Shown here piece by piece: positions 1-9,629 of a stretch of DNA of 64,000 bases. The notes beneath the pieces were generated by a model, which was given only the letters and a program-made list of their open reading frames with translations, was not told where the DNA came from and ran no database searches. Every line of letters begins with the position of its first letter. Positions within the stretch are counted from its first letter, which is position 1. The translations under genes and the position numbers were made by a program. Source of the stretch: Prochilodus magdalenae (taxonomy: Eukaryota > Chordata > Actinopteri > Characiformes > Prochilodontidae); the NCBI GenBank assembly GCA_024036415.1, contig JAMWET010000809.1, positions 186,001-250,000 on the forward strand. Direction: 5' to 3'.

Positions 1-1561
1 CTTTATCAAACAACAATCAAAGTATGAAGCCTAAGTGGCTATTGAAGCAAATAGGCAGATGTAATGAATGCAGCCCTAGAGTGTAAAAAAGGCAGTTACT
101 TGTGGTCCAGGATGGATGGTCACAATGGTTCGCTATTGGACCTGTTGAGTGTACAAGCAAGAGAGGCCTTTACACCTTAATGTGGGTAGCTGAATGATGC
201 AAATGCTTCTTAGTGATAGTAAAAAATAGTGATATAATTTACTTTATTTATATATGTAATGTACTATAATGTATTTACTCTATTGGTATCTGCGTAGATA
301 CAACTAAATTAGCTCCCACAACTTCAGGAGCTGGACTACAGGCCTTACACATCCTTCATAATTGGGAAGTGACAGACTAATCAACCAATCATGGGACCAA
401 CTTAGTGAGACAAAAGTAATTCGGGAGGTTCAAGATGAATATTGCAATATTACATGCAGTCAGTTGTTAGAAATGAGAAACTGCCGCAGCAGCTTTATAC
501 TAAAGAACTGTTTACTTAAAATCAATTAACTTATATTCAAAATTAGTGCAAGCTCATCTTGTTGGACCATCTTCTTCCTGTAGGTGTGAAGCCAGACTCC
601 CTTCCTGACTATAGTATAAGTAGGTGATATAGGACTGAGAAGCAGTGAAGGGGACTGCAAAACAGAAGCTAAGAATATTAAGTTATAGGACATTACATTT
701 GAAGAAGATGGGTTTCAAGCATTTTCCTCCCCCAAACTTCAGTTATTCCATAATTCCATTTAGTGTCGGTTACAAGCTTCACACAAAACATAACGAATGT
801 CTTTTCCAAGCTTGGCATGTCTGATGTTAATCTAGAATGGACAAAACCTATAAAGGTGCACCAGCATTACAGCTTTTACATTTTTGATCCAGTTCTAACG
901 ATCACAGTTCACCACTGTTACTAAATATACATAAGAACATTTGTGTACATGTGCCATTGAAGAATCTCCCCGAATATGAGATCTTCATTAAAATCCATAA
1001 ATTATGAAAAGCTCTACTGTCCTCCTGCTCTAAACCTCTCCAACGTACACAATTCTCTATAATGAAATCACAATCTGTGTAATTCCAAATAGCACAGCAG
1101 AGCCAGGACAGATCCTCAATCAGCTAAATAACCCTAATCCCTATACAGGGAGAGAGAGATAGAAAGAGAGAGAGTGGGGATAGGTGAAGAGTGGTTTAGC
1201 CATAATACTTGAATTAATTTCTTTTCTCTGTCATTTCCTCTTTTCTGTAAGCTGTACAAACATAACTGTGATATAGACTTTCCAATTTCTCCGTTTGTTT
1301 TAAGCCATGAGAAATAATTCATTTCAAATTACAGCCTGATTCGCCAACGCTAAATGTGACTTCACTGCACTACTAGCGTCAGTGCTAACCTTTGAAAAGC
1401 AACACTGCTGCAAATCCAGGACACAGCAGCAACAGCAGTACTGCATTCCTGCTTCAGATATAATAAACAGTACTAGAGAAGCAATTAACACTCTTCTAAA
1501 GTGCTGCCGACGCTTAAAGACATGACGCAGGTGTCTGCGAGTTACTTTTAGTCAGTCTTAC
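1..1561. other. Non-coding stretch, dok6 intron 7 side
   Basis: No gene is supported here. The sequence is AT-rich and broken by stops in all frames. A short GA-rich run lies near 1147-1176. I looked on the minus strand for the last dok6 exon (C-terminal tail) and did not see it, so this is probably intron 7 continuing beyond the left edge. Confidence 0.6.
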
Positions 1562-1670
1562 CTTGGTAACTGTAGATGTCTCCTACGCTGTTCTGGCGTG
1601 TGATATGATGCCAGTAAGCGCTCCGAGGAAGAGATATCGACTTCGTTAATGTGTTCTCGCTCGGAAGGGT
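1562..1670 (-). CDS. dok6: dok6 exon (7th by human comparison): C-terminal tail after the PTB domain
   Basis: This 109-nt internal exon is preceded by acceptor ctgtttctag and followed by donor GTAAGA. Read from its first base (phase 0) it encodes a segment containing SLPRSAYWHHITRQNSVG and then DIYSYQ, ending one base into a codon. That motif is, from memory, highly characteristic of the docking protein 4/5/6 subfamily and closest to DOK6. It lies downstream of the PTB domain in the flexible tail. Phase 0 matches the upstream exon at 3255-3393. DOK6 is known as a cytoplasmic adaptor that binds activated Ret and TrkC receptors and promotes neurite outgrowth. The next, terminal exon is not in the window. 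Confidence 0.93.
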
Positions 1671-1916
1671 CTAGAAACAGAAGCATAAAATCATTACATT
1701 GCATTAATTGCATCTCTAGTCACATCAACTTCTAAAGGCCAGCACTGGCGCAATTTTAAAAAGCAATCGGACACTCAATATCCTTCCATTAGGTTGTTTT
1801 GATCATGTCTTTACAAGAAGCTGGAGTGTACTTACAGAAAAAGAAAAAAAGGAAAACAGTGGAGAATTTCCATACAGAAATAAACACATGTATGAAACAT
1901 ATTTCAGTGTAATGTA

Positions 1917-2446
1917 CAGGGGTTGGACAATGAAACTGAAACACCTGGTTTTAGACCACAATCATTTATTAGTATGTTGTAGGGCCTCCTTTTGCGACCA
2001 ATACAGCGTCAGTTTGTCTTGGGAATGACATATACAAGTCCTGCACAGTGGTCAGAGGGTTTTTAAGCCATTCTTCTTGCAGGATAGTGGCCAGGTCACT
2101 ACGTGATGCTGGTGGAGGTTCGTCCTTCTTGGTGGTATGCTGACATTACCCTGGATACCGTGGCTCTTGATACATCACAAAGACTTGCTGTCTTGGTCAC
2201 AGATGCACCAGCAAGACGTGCTCCAACAATCTGTCCTCTTTTGAACTCTGGTATGTCACCCATAATGTTGTGTGCATTGCAATATTTTGAGCAGAACTGC
2301 TCTTACCTGCTAACTGAACCTTCACACTCTGCTCTTACTGGTGCAATGTGCAATTAAAGAAGATTGGCCACCAGGCTGGTCCAATTTAGCCATGAGACCT
2401 CCCACACTAAAATGACAGGTGTTTCAGTTTCATTGTCCAACCCCTG
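1917..2446 (-). mobile_element. Tc1-type element with large internal deletion (530 bp)
   Basis: Both ends carry the same inverted repeat (CAGGGGTTGGACAATGAAAC and its complement) and are flanked by TA at 1915-1916 and 2447-2448, the Tc1/mariner target duplication. The minus strand keeps the start of a transposase (ATG at 2261-2263; MGDIPEFKRGQIVGARLAG, then a helix-turn-helix segment) joined directly to its C-terminal end (ATILQEEWLKN through a stop at 1969-1971). The join is near 2117-2120. It removes the catalytic centre, is out of frame, and reaches a stop a few codons later. A full element of this type is about three times longer, so this is a non-autonomous deletion derivative. The plus-strand ORF over 2103-2357 is only its antisense shadow. 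Confidence 0.92.
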
Positions 2447-2689
2447 TATGTTACTGTTTGATATGTATGTAAATAAGTATATGGCCATATTTTGATAAAA
2501 ATGTAATGACATTTAGAAAGGAAAAATATCGAATCAATAAAATAAAGTACCCAGTCAATAAAATCAGTACAACTACAATCCGTGTCTCATTAGAAGATAA
2601 TTAGAGTATGAATTCGACCTCCCCATTTATATTTATACATGAATCATTTCCAATCTACAGTGTGTTATTTAGCACTATGAATAATTAAA

Positions 2690-3150
2690 AACTGACTATG
2701 CATTATGTAGTATCTATCATTATTTACTTTTCAGATCATTCCTGAAGAAATTTGAAGCTACTGAAGCCATATTATTAAGTTATTAATCTAATTGAATTAT
2801 TCAGCATGTAAAATGAAATATTCAGTAACTACTTTAAATTATTTAATATGAAAAATTTCAGTAGTTTGAATTATACAGGATCTACTATGAATTATTTATA
2901 ACCAACTATGAATTATTCAGTATCTACTATGAATGATCCAGTTATGCAGTTTATTTGATGAATGACTTAGTATCTACTATGAATTATTCAGCATCTACTA
3001 TGAAAAATTAATTTATGCAGTATATTTTATAAATGATACAGTATCTACTATGAATTATTCAGTATCTACTATTACCTATGTTGTATCTACTATGATGTCT
3101 TCAGTATCTACCATGTATCTGCTATGATGCATTACTTATTCAGTATTCAG
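2690..3150. repeat. Diverged AT-rich minisatellite, about 21-nt unit
   Basis: A phrase reading CAGTATCTACTATGAATTAT recurs many times with point changes and indels, most clearly from 2880 to 3110. Individual units differ (GAATGATCC, GAAAAATTAAT endings), so the array is old. It sits in dok6 intron 6, about 100 bp downstream (in transcript sense) of the exon at 3255-3393. No coding potential. Confidence 0.8.
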
Positions 3151-3254
3151 TAACTTTGAATAAAGGTAACTTAAGAACTTCTGACAGGCCTGCGTAATAT
3201 CCAGTTGTGTAATATCAGCCTTAAATTGTGAATATCTGCAATATATGCTGTAAC

Positions 3255-3393
3255 CTGTGCATTTTTCTCCATCTCCAGCATCATTCTCTCGTGCTGTTCG
3301 GCGATGCTCAGCGTGGCGGCATGAACTCTCTGATAAATCACTTCTCCTTCTCGCGTCTGGAACGTGAACAATCCTTCTCCTGTATCACACATC
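3255..3393 (-). CDS. dok6: dok6 exon (6th by human comparison): C-terminal part of the PTB domain
   Basis: This 139-nt exon follows acceptor atgttttgcag and ends at donor GTTACA. The first base completes an Arg codon from the previous exon. It then reads [36 protein letters not shown] and [10 protein letters not shown], ending in phase 0. The [14 protein letters not shown] block is the last strand and helix region of the IRS-type phosphotyrosine-binding domain; the E-rich helix follows it. The wording is closer to DOK6 (and DOK4) than to DOK5. Downstream phase fits the exon at 1562-1670. The donor has T at +3, a weaker context than the other dok6 donors here. Confidence 0.95.
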
Positions 3394-4813
3394 CTGCAAA
3401 ACATATGCAAGAAAGGCAAGTGCTACAGCATAAATTTACACCTCCTCTTTAAGCCAGGACAGAGGTGGCGTTTCTTCAAGTGATAAAAATCACACAAGCT
3501 CCGGAAGCATTGCTCACAATGAGGCTCCACAGCTTACTTACGCCAAAGACGGTCTATTTATTGTGCCGTTTAGTTCATTTACACTGCAGTTAAAGCACAG
3601 TGGAGCCAGCTCATGGCCCGAGGGTTGAGCAAGGTCAGATAAATTATGCCATCTTCACATCATAACCCAGAAAATGAGCTCATATCAGAACGACCTCTTT
3701 CAGCAATGCCTTTACCACACTGCTCCTTCATCCTAGTGTTTAATATTCCCTCACTCTTGCCCTCCCTCAAACTGGTTTAAAAGATCGTTATGACACTACA
3801 TCGGCTTAAAGAGAACAGAAGAAAAAGCAGTTTCATATACTCTGTACTAATGTCACTGTTTCTAATGAGGCATCTTCTGTAGTAAATGTAATTTAATGTG
3901 AAAGAATGTGCCTACATAAATTAGGCACCCTCTCACGCACACCCTCTCTCACTCTCTCTTTCTCACTAGTAACATCATAGTCTAGAGTTTATTGGCACTG
4001 TAGTAAGGTACTGTCAACTATCCAGCCCAAACAATCAGAACAGGTCAGAACTTAGCTCATTACATAAGTCAGTCTTAAAGGCACCATAAGAAAAAGAGCC
4101 AGTTTAATTCTGAGGGATAAAAAGCATATTTGTCCCTGAGGCCTACTCAAATTTTTGTGATCTTACCATTTGGTCATGTAAAAATAAATTATGGCTGTTA
4201 TTGGTTACGCAAAAGTGGACATTGGGTGGAAAAATGAAGGATATGGGCCCTTTAAGCGCACCCGAAGTGTGTTAAACGGCTCATATGCTTCATTTTCTTG
4301 CGTTTTATTTTTTCCATTGAGGTCAGCATTTTCTAGCAGCTTGCTTGCTGGCCTGTGGGGCATGCTCCTTTATTCTAAAAAAAAACAGTATTGATTCAGG
4401 TTGAGCTGCAGTTTCACCTTTCTCATTATTCATCATCATCATAGCTACAAAAGATCTGACAGCTGTAGTCTCATAGGGAAAGATGTGATCACGTATTGTG
4501 AACTGTTTAACTTCTGGTGCTCAAATGTCATCGCCAACATTGGTGCCAACCAATCTAAAACCCATTTCACTAGTCTATCTGGAGTACAGTCAATAACACA
4601 AGCGAAAGAAGCTACACTGTAGGCAGTGGAACTGTTGTACCTTAAATACATATTTTTACTGCATGCAAAGTGTTCTCTGCACATGTGATTCACATCTACA
4701 TGCTTAAGTAGAGCCTTCTGGAGGACTCATTGACTCTGGAATGATTTAGAAATTGGTACCGTCTTCATCCAGAAATGGCCTACATTGAATGTTTCTCGAA
4801 TGTGTGCTGCTAG
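3394..4813. other. Presumed dok6 intron 5; expected rest of the PTB exon not found
   Basis: The human protein has about 45 residues between the segment at 4814-4866 and the exon at 3255-3393. They should be encoded here on the minus strand. I searched for the Trp-rich middle PTB strands and the WFTFE motif and found no clean match. The ORFs at 3228-3452, 4191-4394, 4401-4622 and 4445-4693 have no recognisable domain. A CTCT-rich patch lies at 3935-3966. Confidence 0.5.
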
Positions 4814-4866
4814 TTCCCCGTAGATGTCCAGGTTTGGAGTGGGCATTAAATATACATTAAATCTCT
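4814..4866 (-). CDS. dok6: dok6 exon (5th) fragment: start of the PTB domain, truncated
   Basis: After acceptor gtttgttttgcag the first two bases complete a Glu codon begun in the exon at 8091-8210. The reading then gives ERFNVYLMPTPNLDIYGE, the first strand of the DOK-family PTB domain, nearly identical to what I recall for DOK6. After the final GGGGAA the match stops. The next codons stay open for about 30 residues before a stop but do not resemble the expected strands, and there is no good donor at the break. Possible explanations are a misassembled or unpolished stretch, a deletion, or an unusual short exon. The 5' boundary is firm; the lower edge given is only where the match ends. Confidence 0.88.
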
Positions 4867-4907
4867 CTGCAAAACAAACAAAGCTGAGTCAAGCATGTTT
4901 TGGATAA

Positions 4908-4951
4908 GGAGTGTAGATACAATGAGGCGGTCATAATGTTGTGCCTGTTCG

Positions 4952-4955
<4 letters not shown>
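4908..4955. mobile_element. Terminal fragment of a palindromic MITE
   Basis: The stretch reading gtgtagatacaatgaggcgg then tcataatgttgtgcctg resembles the end of the MITE described at 22086-22282 (aggtggttttaatggtatggctgat). Only one end is present and it abuts the TA/TG microsatellite. It lies about 40 bp upstream, in dok6 sense, of the exon 5 acceptor. Confidence 0.55.
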
Positions 4956-5075
<120 letters not shown>

Positions 5076-5845
5076 ATATAAGCATTGTTTTTATATAAAA
5101 GGGTTCAGAGGTTTTAGGATAAACTACACTATTTAATATTCTCTATAACAATAGATAGTAAAATATACATATACTGTTAAACTGTCAAAAAACCTTCCAT
5201 TTACTTTGCTACCTAGTTTGAAGTATTCTTCATCACCTTTCAGAACTCTTCGCCCAGCGTTTTCTCAGAAAGCCCTACAGACTAATCAAACATGATTATT
5301 ATTTTTCTGCTATATTATTTTCCCCCTCTTGAAAAGTGGCCCTCATGTGGACGACAAAAAGTGAAGGTCAGCGAACTGTTGCCATGGAGCTTCTACAGGG
5401 GAGAAAACAGTTAAAAAACGCAGAGAGCCAGACTCATCCCACCATATCAATTAGCTCCAAAAAGAATAGAGCGCACTTCATAATCCAAATTAATAGCTGC
5501 TAATTATCCCTAATGTTTCAATATAAGCTATGTGTCTTTCCACAGAAAGGCAATTTAATATAAGAGCTATTTTTGGTGAATTGGGAAAATGAAATCTGAT
5601 ATAATTATCGAAGCCCCAACATTAGGGACGACTAATTCAAGCACAAAATGCTAAAGCCACCACCCCCTTCTCTCTTTTGCAGAAAATGACCGTCAGGCGG
5701 AACTTTGAGGTTTCCTTATGAAAGCAAATCAATATTTTCCAACCTTAAGAAAAAAATAAAACATATGAGGAGAGACAGAAAATCATCTGGAGGTTAATGC
5801 TCAGATGAGTTCTGTACACATCTTATTGATTTCTGGATTATGCTA
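5076..5845. other. Intronic stretch with a short inverted repeat
   Basis: No gene is visible. The part from about 5400 to 5640 is rich in TAAT/ATTA motifs. It contains an imperfect inverted pair: taattatccctaatgtt near 5500-5517 and aacattagggacgactaatt near 5619-5637. This could be a conserved non-coding element or a decayed repeat; the sequence alone does not decide. Confidence 0.4.
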
Positions 5846-5907
5846 AAAGCACCCACGCACACACACACGCACACACACACACCTGTGCACACGCACACAC
5901 ACACACC

Positions 5908-5940
<33 letters not shown>
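5846..5940. repeat. (CA)n microsatellite with interruptions
   Basis: Several CA runs are separated by GC, CTGTG and CCG interruptions, with the longest pure run at the right end. It lies in dok6 intron 4. Confidence 0.95.
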
Positions 5941-5943
<3 letters not shown>

Positions 5944-5967
5944 TACACCCACAAATCTGCATTACTA

Positions 5968-6400
5968 CACAAAAGTAAGAGACCACCTTTACTTGATTTA
6001 ATTTCCAGGCAAAACAGCCATTATGTACAAGTCATTCATTTTTCAGTAGATATGATTAGATGGAAGATAATCCACTTGAATAAGCAAGAAGAAAGTCAAA
6101 GCAAAACTCAAGGAAAATGGAAAACAAAGCCCTGCAAGACCTGGTAAACCACCAAATCCGTCTCCATTAGATAAAGAGCACTTAAAGCTCCACTCTTGCC
6201 TCAGATCTAAAAACATTCACAGGTGTTTCTGCCCACCCTTCCACTGTGAGAAGACTCGGTGCTGTGAGTTTCGAAAAAATGTATAGCTGTCAAAAAGCCT
6301 TTACTAAGAAAAAAGAAATAGACAAAAAAGAACAAACACGGCACTAGAACATTAAAACTGGACATACATGTGGCGCAGAGTGGTATGGACTGATCTGTCT
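5968..6400 (+). mobile_element. Degraded Tc1-like fragment
   Basis: The left end (acacaaaagtaagagaccac) resembles a Tc1 inverted-repeat end. Inside, the plus strand gives broken matches to a transposase second helix-turn-helix region (LASDLKTFTGVSAHPSTVRR, then a Lys-rich VKKPLLRKK-like string in shifted frames). The order, including the phrase gtacaagtcattcatttttc, is shared with the element at 8325-8869. Frames are broken, so it is a relic. Confidence 0.65.
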
Positions 6401-8090
6401 AAATTTGTTACTGAGATTTAGACTTGCATAGTAATGAGCAACATCTAAAGACCATTACACACTGAACATGACTTATTCATGTGATCTATTCTGATTTATT
6501 AAACAAAGGCAATCACGTGTGTAACAGATGATATACAGACCGAATGATGAGCACTGATGCAATGAAGCAGCTGCATTCCAGCTAACAGAACGGTAAAGGG
6601 AACAGAACCTCCAAAACAGATTCACTGGGATGCGAACTGGACTATGAACTCAATAATAGCTGTGTGGAAGAATCCAAAGTTTCAGCTAATGAATGAAATG
6701 ACGAAGCTCTTTATGCTACTTTCATGTTTGCTGAATGGAAAGTAGTCCACTGTGCATTTCTGCTGAGGGCACAGTACCAGATCTTTATTCGGGCCTGAAG
6801 ACATTCAGTCCTGTTTATTTTGTGCTATGTTTAGTGAATCTGCATCTCCAAAATCAGCTCAAACTCAGCTCTCCGGTCACAGCTGCCAGTGAAATGTGGC
6901 AGAGAAACTCCACGTTCTCCACAGTGGGAGTCCTGCATAATGTCACAGTTTGCCTGTTTTGTGAGGAGCAAGTAAGATCTTATTTCAGGTTAAGGAGATT
7001 CAAGCAATGTGTGAAAGAACTCATGAAGTTTGAACGCAGAAATGATGTGGAGAAACTCTCCAAAGTGAAAAGCATCCGTTACAATGTCATGATTTGCCCA
7101 TATTGGTAAAATGAAAATGACGTTCATATTGATGTCCTACCCATCTTTTTTCACACAAAATACAATATGACCAAGTAAATAAGCCATAAAAGCACATTGC
7201 ATTCAGTGTGTAAAAGCCTCCAGACTACAGAGTTCTTTGAAAACCTGAAAGTGAGTTTTCTGAAAACAATGTGCACTTTATAGTAGAGGGGGAAACAGTC
7301 TTAATATTTAACAGTGCTCAATATGTGCTCAAATAATGTAAATAATAAGAAATGCAAATGATTAAAGCAACCATTAAAATAAATTAAAAATATAATGAAA
7401 CACATAAGATGCCAGAGGGGTCACTTACTAACTTGACTTAATCTGTTCTTAAATTAACCAAATCGAACTGGGAGCAGATCCTTCAACATGATTGACAAGA
7501 GGTTAGAATATGCCGTTGGGGCAGTTTCTCATATTGGACTCACTTGGCGCTTGAGTCTCCAGTATTCCTTTTGTCAAGGTACAACGTAGTACTGTGAGAC
7601 AGGACAGGCCAGAGCTAGTTAGTTAGCATGCTTATATATATTTCTGCAACGTGATATCCAGACATCCCTAACATGCTCGAAATGCTTGTTTCCTCATATT
7701 CTGTTGGTCATTTTGGTTAATGTTGAAATGGTTTAAGCTAAATTTTTATCATATTGCTCCTTTAATAATTATGTTTTTGGACAGCTATTATATGTGGCTA
7801 TGATACAAGTTTTCTTTCATGTGTTATTTGTCGTTTCTTTCCGTGCGGCCCTGCACATTTATTCCGCTTTGTTTAAGGCCCATAATCTCATCCATTTCTG
7901 TGACAGGCTTCATTACGCTCTGACCCGCTGAAGCACTGTCGCTTTCATTAACATCCAGGACAGAACCTCCGAACCTCCCGGCTGGGACTGTGTTTAACAA
8001 ACATGTTCTGGAGCTTGTAATAGAAACAATTAGTGAGTACAGCGGGGGAAAAATCTGTCTTAAAAAGTGTGGGTCTAATTGGACACTGAC
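6401..8090. other. dok6 intron 4, no recognised feature
   Basis: AT-rich sequence. The longest ORF (6735-7109, plus, 124 codons) has no family signature, repeat or signal sequence that I recognise, and I treat it as chance. No microsatellite or clear transposon end is visible. Confidence 0.5.
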
Positions 8091-8210
8091 CGTTCTGTTC
8101 CCTCTGAACTCCCGCTGCTAACAGGTCCGGCTCGCCCAGGCTGATGTCATTAAGCCTGCTGCCCAAACACTCCAAACACAGCAACTTACACCACTCCTCC
8201 GCCTCCAGCT
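8091..8210 (-). CDS. dok6: dok6 exon (4th by human comparison): end of the PH domain and linker
   Basis: This 120-nt exon is flanked by acceptor ttttctcctcag and donor GTCAGT. Two bases complete a Glu codon from the exon at 21384-21498. It then reads [18 protein letters not shown] and [20 protein letters not shown], then Asn and one base that pairs with the exon at 4814-4866. The EEWCK Trp lies in the C-terminal helix of the PH domain, which binds membrane lipids in this family. [12 protein letters not shown] is the conserved PH-PTB linker of DOK4/5/6. AAGVQREQN favours DOK6 over DOK5 from memory. Confidence 0.95.
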
Positions 8211-8324
8211 CTGAGGAGAAAAACACAGGAAAACAGGCTTGTTTTTAGGGAATGTCAGGATGTAGGTCATATACATGTCACCTATATGTAAAAATTCTAA
8301 CATTGCCTATGTGTATCATATGTA

Positions 8325-8869
8325 CAGTGCTGTTGTGATAAACCAACCGACCATCTTTCATCTGTAGTCAAATGGCTATTAAATACAAGTTATTCAATTT
8401 TCAGTAGGTTCCAGTATTTATCCTCCCTGCTTTACTACAGCTCCCATTCTTTTCAGGAGACTCACTCCAAACTCACAGTTCAGTCTCACCAAACACACAG
8501 TATTGTTGAGATCTGGACTATGGGATGGTTTGTCCATTGTTCTGAGAACACCAGCAGCTTCTTTGTTTTATATGTCCTCAGTATGTGTCCTTTTCTCAGT
8601 AAAAGCTTCTTGACAGCTACACATCCATAGTGTCTTATCACTCTGGAGTAGGGCTTGATTTTCTCCACTTTCCGTGGTCTACCAAGTCTTTAAGGTGGTT
8701 GTTAGGATTCCGGTCTGTTATGATATTAATCATGTTTCTCCTCCTGTTTCTGGCTTTCTCCTTACTTATCAAAATGGAAGATCGTACATATGTGATACCC
8801 ACTGAAAAACTGTAACATGTACTGGCCATCATGAAATGACATATGTGAAAGGACTTTTGTACAGTACTG
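8325..8869 (-). mobile_element. Non-autonomous Tc1-like element, 545 bp, TA-flanked
   Basis: The ends read CAGTGCTG on the left and CAGTACTG on the right, each bordered by TA (8323-8324 and 8870-8871). The minus strand keeps a piece of transposase (GCVAVKKLLLRKGHI, second helix-turn-helix region) and a partial match to the region around the catalytic centre. Most of the gene is missing. It shares internal phrases with the relics at 5968-6400, 42115-42440 and 44300-44720. The inverted repeats are diverged, so it is an old copy. Confidence 0.7.
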
Positions 8870-8974
8870 TATGTAATTATCTCTCAATAATATTTAGCAT
8901 ATGTATTTTAAACACTTATCAAAAAAATAGTTAATCACCTAAATAGTTAGTCACCTAAAAGGAAGTGTCAGACC

Positions 8975-9195
8975 ACAATGCTATTCGAAGGAAGATATAG
9001 GCTAGCTAACATGCCAGATGTCTCGGTAGAGGTTTCTAATGGTCATCACTGAAGATGACCTGCTGCCATTCTGAGTCACTCCATGACAGTCGGGCATGAC
9101 ATCGTTGCAGTCTTTGGCACTGTTGACGTGGTGTTAAGGGGAGTCGTTGTCTCCTGAGTTTTGATATGTACTGTTGATGATGGTGAGCTAGTAAA
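8975..9195 (-). mobile_element. Fragment of repeat family A (decayed Tc1/mariner type)
   Basis: The phrase tgacagtcgggcatgacatc followed by gttgcagtctttggcactgt and gacgtggtgttaagg is shared, in the same orientation, with 62335-62560, and in reverse with 24945-25853, 51750-52145 and 57060-57690. The part to its left matches, on the minus strand, the C-terminal transposase region seen at 25690-25760. The middle is missing. Non-coding relic. Confidence 0.65.
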
Positions 9196-9582
9196 AAACC
9201 TGATCACATTAATTAGAGGACTGTCTTGCTTCACGACATATACTTCCCCACCATGACTAACTGAAAAAATGCCAAAATCGTCTCAAAACAATCAGCACAC
9301 AACATATTAAAGATCAAGCAGAGTATTCGTAACTGCTCTGAATGACTTAACATCTCATGTAATTATGCCACATTGTTCTGAAAAGCTTCCCTTTAAATTC
9401 AGGAATAAAATAAAAAAACAGTTTTGCTCTTTTAGATGTACAAAGTTTAGCATTAGCTGGTCTGCATGACATGCCTGGTTTCTGTTTGTCTGACAGTAGT
9501 TTTATTGCCTTTCTGGCATAGTATACATCACAGTTTTATACTGCAATAAATCATAGACCAACACCACCCTCACCACCGCCCC
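9196..9582. other. Intronic stretch, nothing recognised
   Basis: AT-rich sequence with no ORF of note and no recognisable repeat end. Confidence 0.5.
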
Positions 9583-9583
9583 C

Positions 9584-9629
<46 letters not shown>
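9583..9629. repeat. (CA)n microsatellite
   Basis: About 23 uninterrupted CA units are bordered by C-rich sequence on both sides. Confidence 0.97.

Noticed and set aside
1..1561. Last coding exon of dok6
   Set aside because: Searched on the minus strand for the C-terminal tail and stop; no matching segment seen, so it is presumed outside the window.
2103..2357. 84-codon plus-strand ORF
   Set aside because: Antisense of the Tc1-type transposase remnant read on the minus strand.
6735..7109. 124-codon plus ORF
   Set aside because: No motif, no splice-site support and no recognised family; lies inside a dok6 intron on the opposite strand. Length is within chance expectation.
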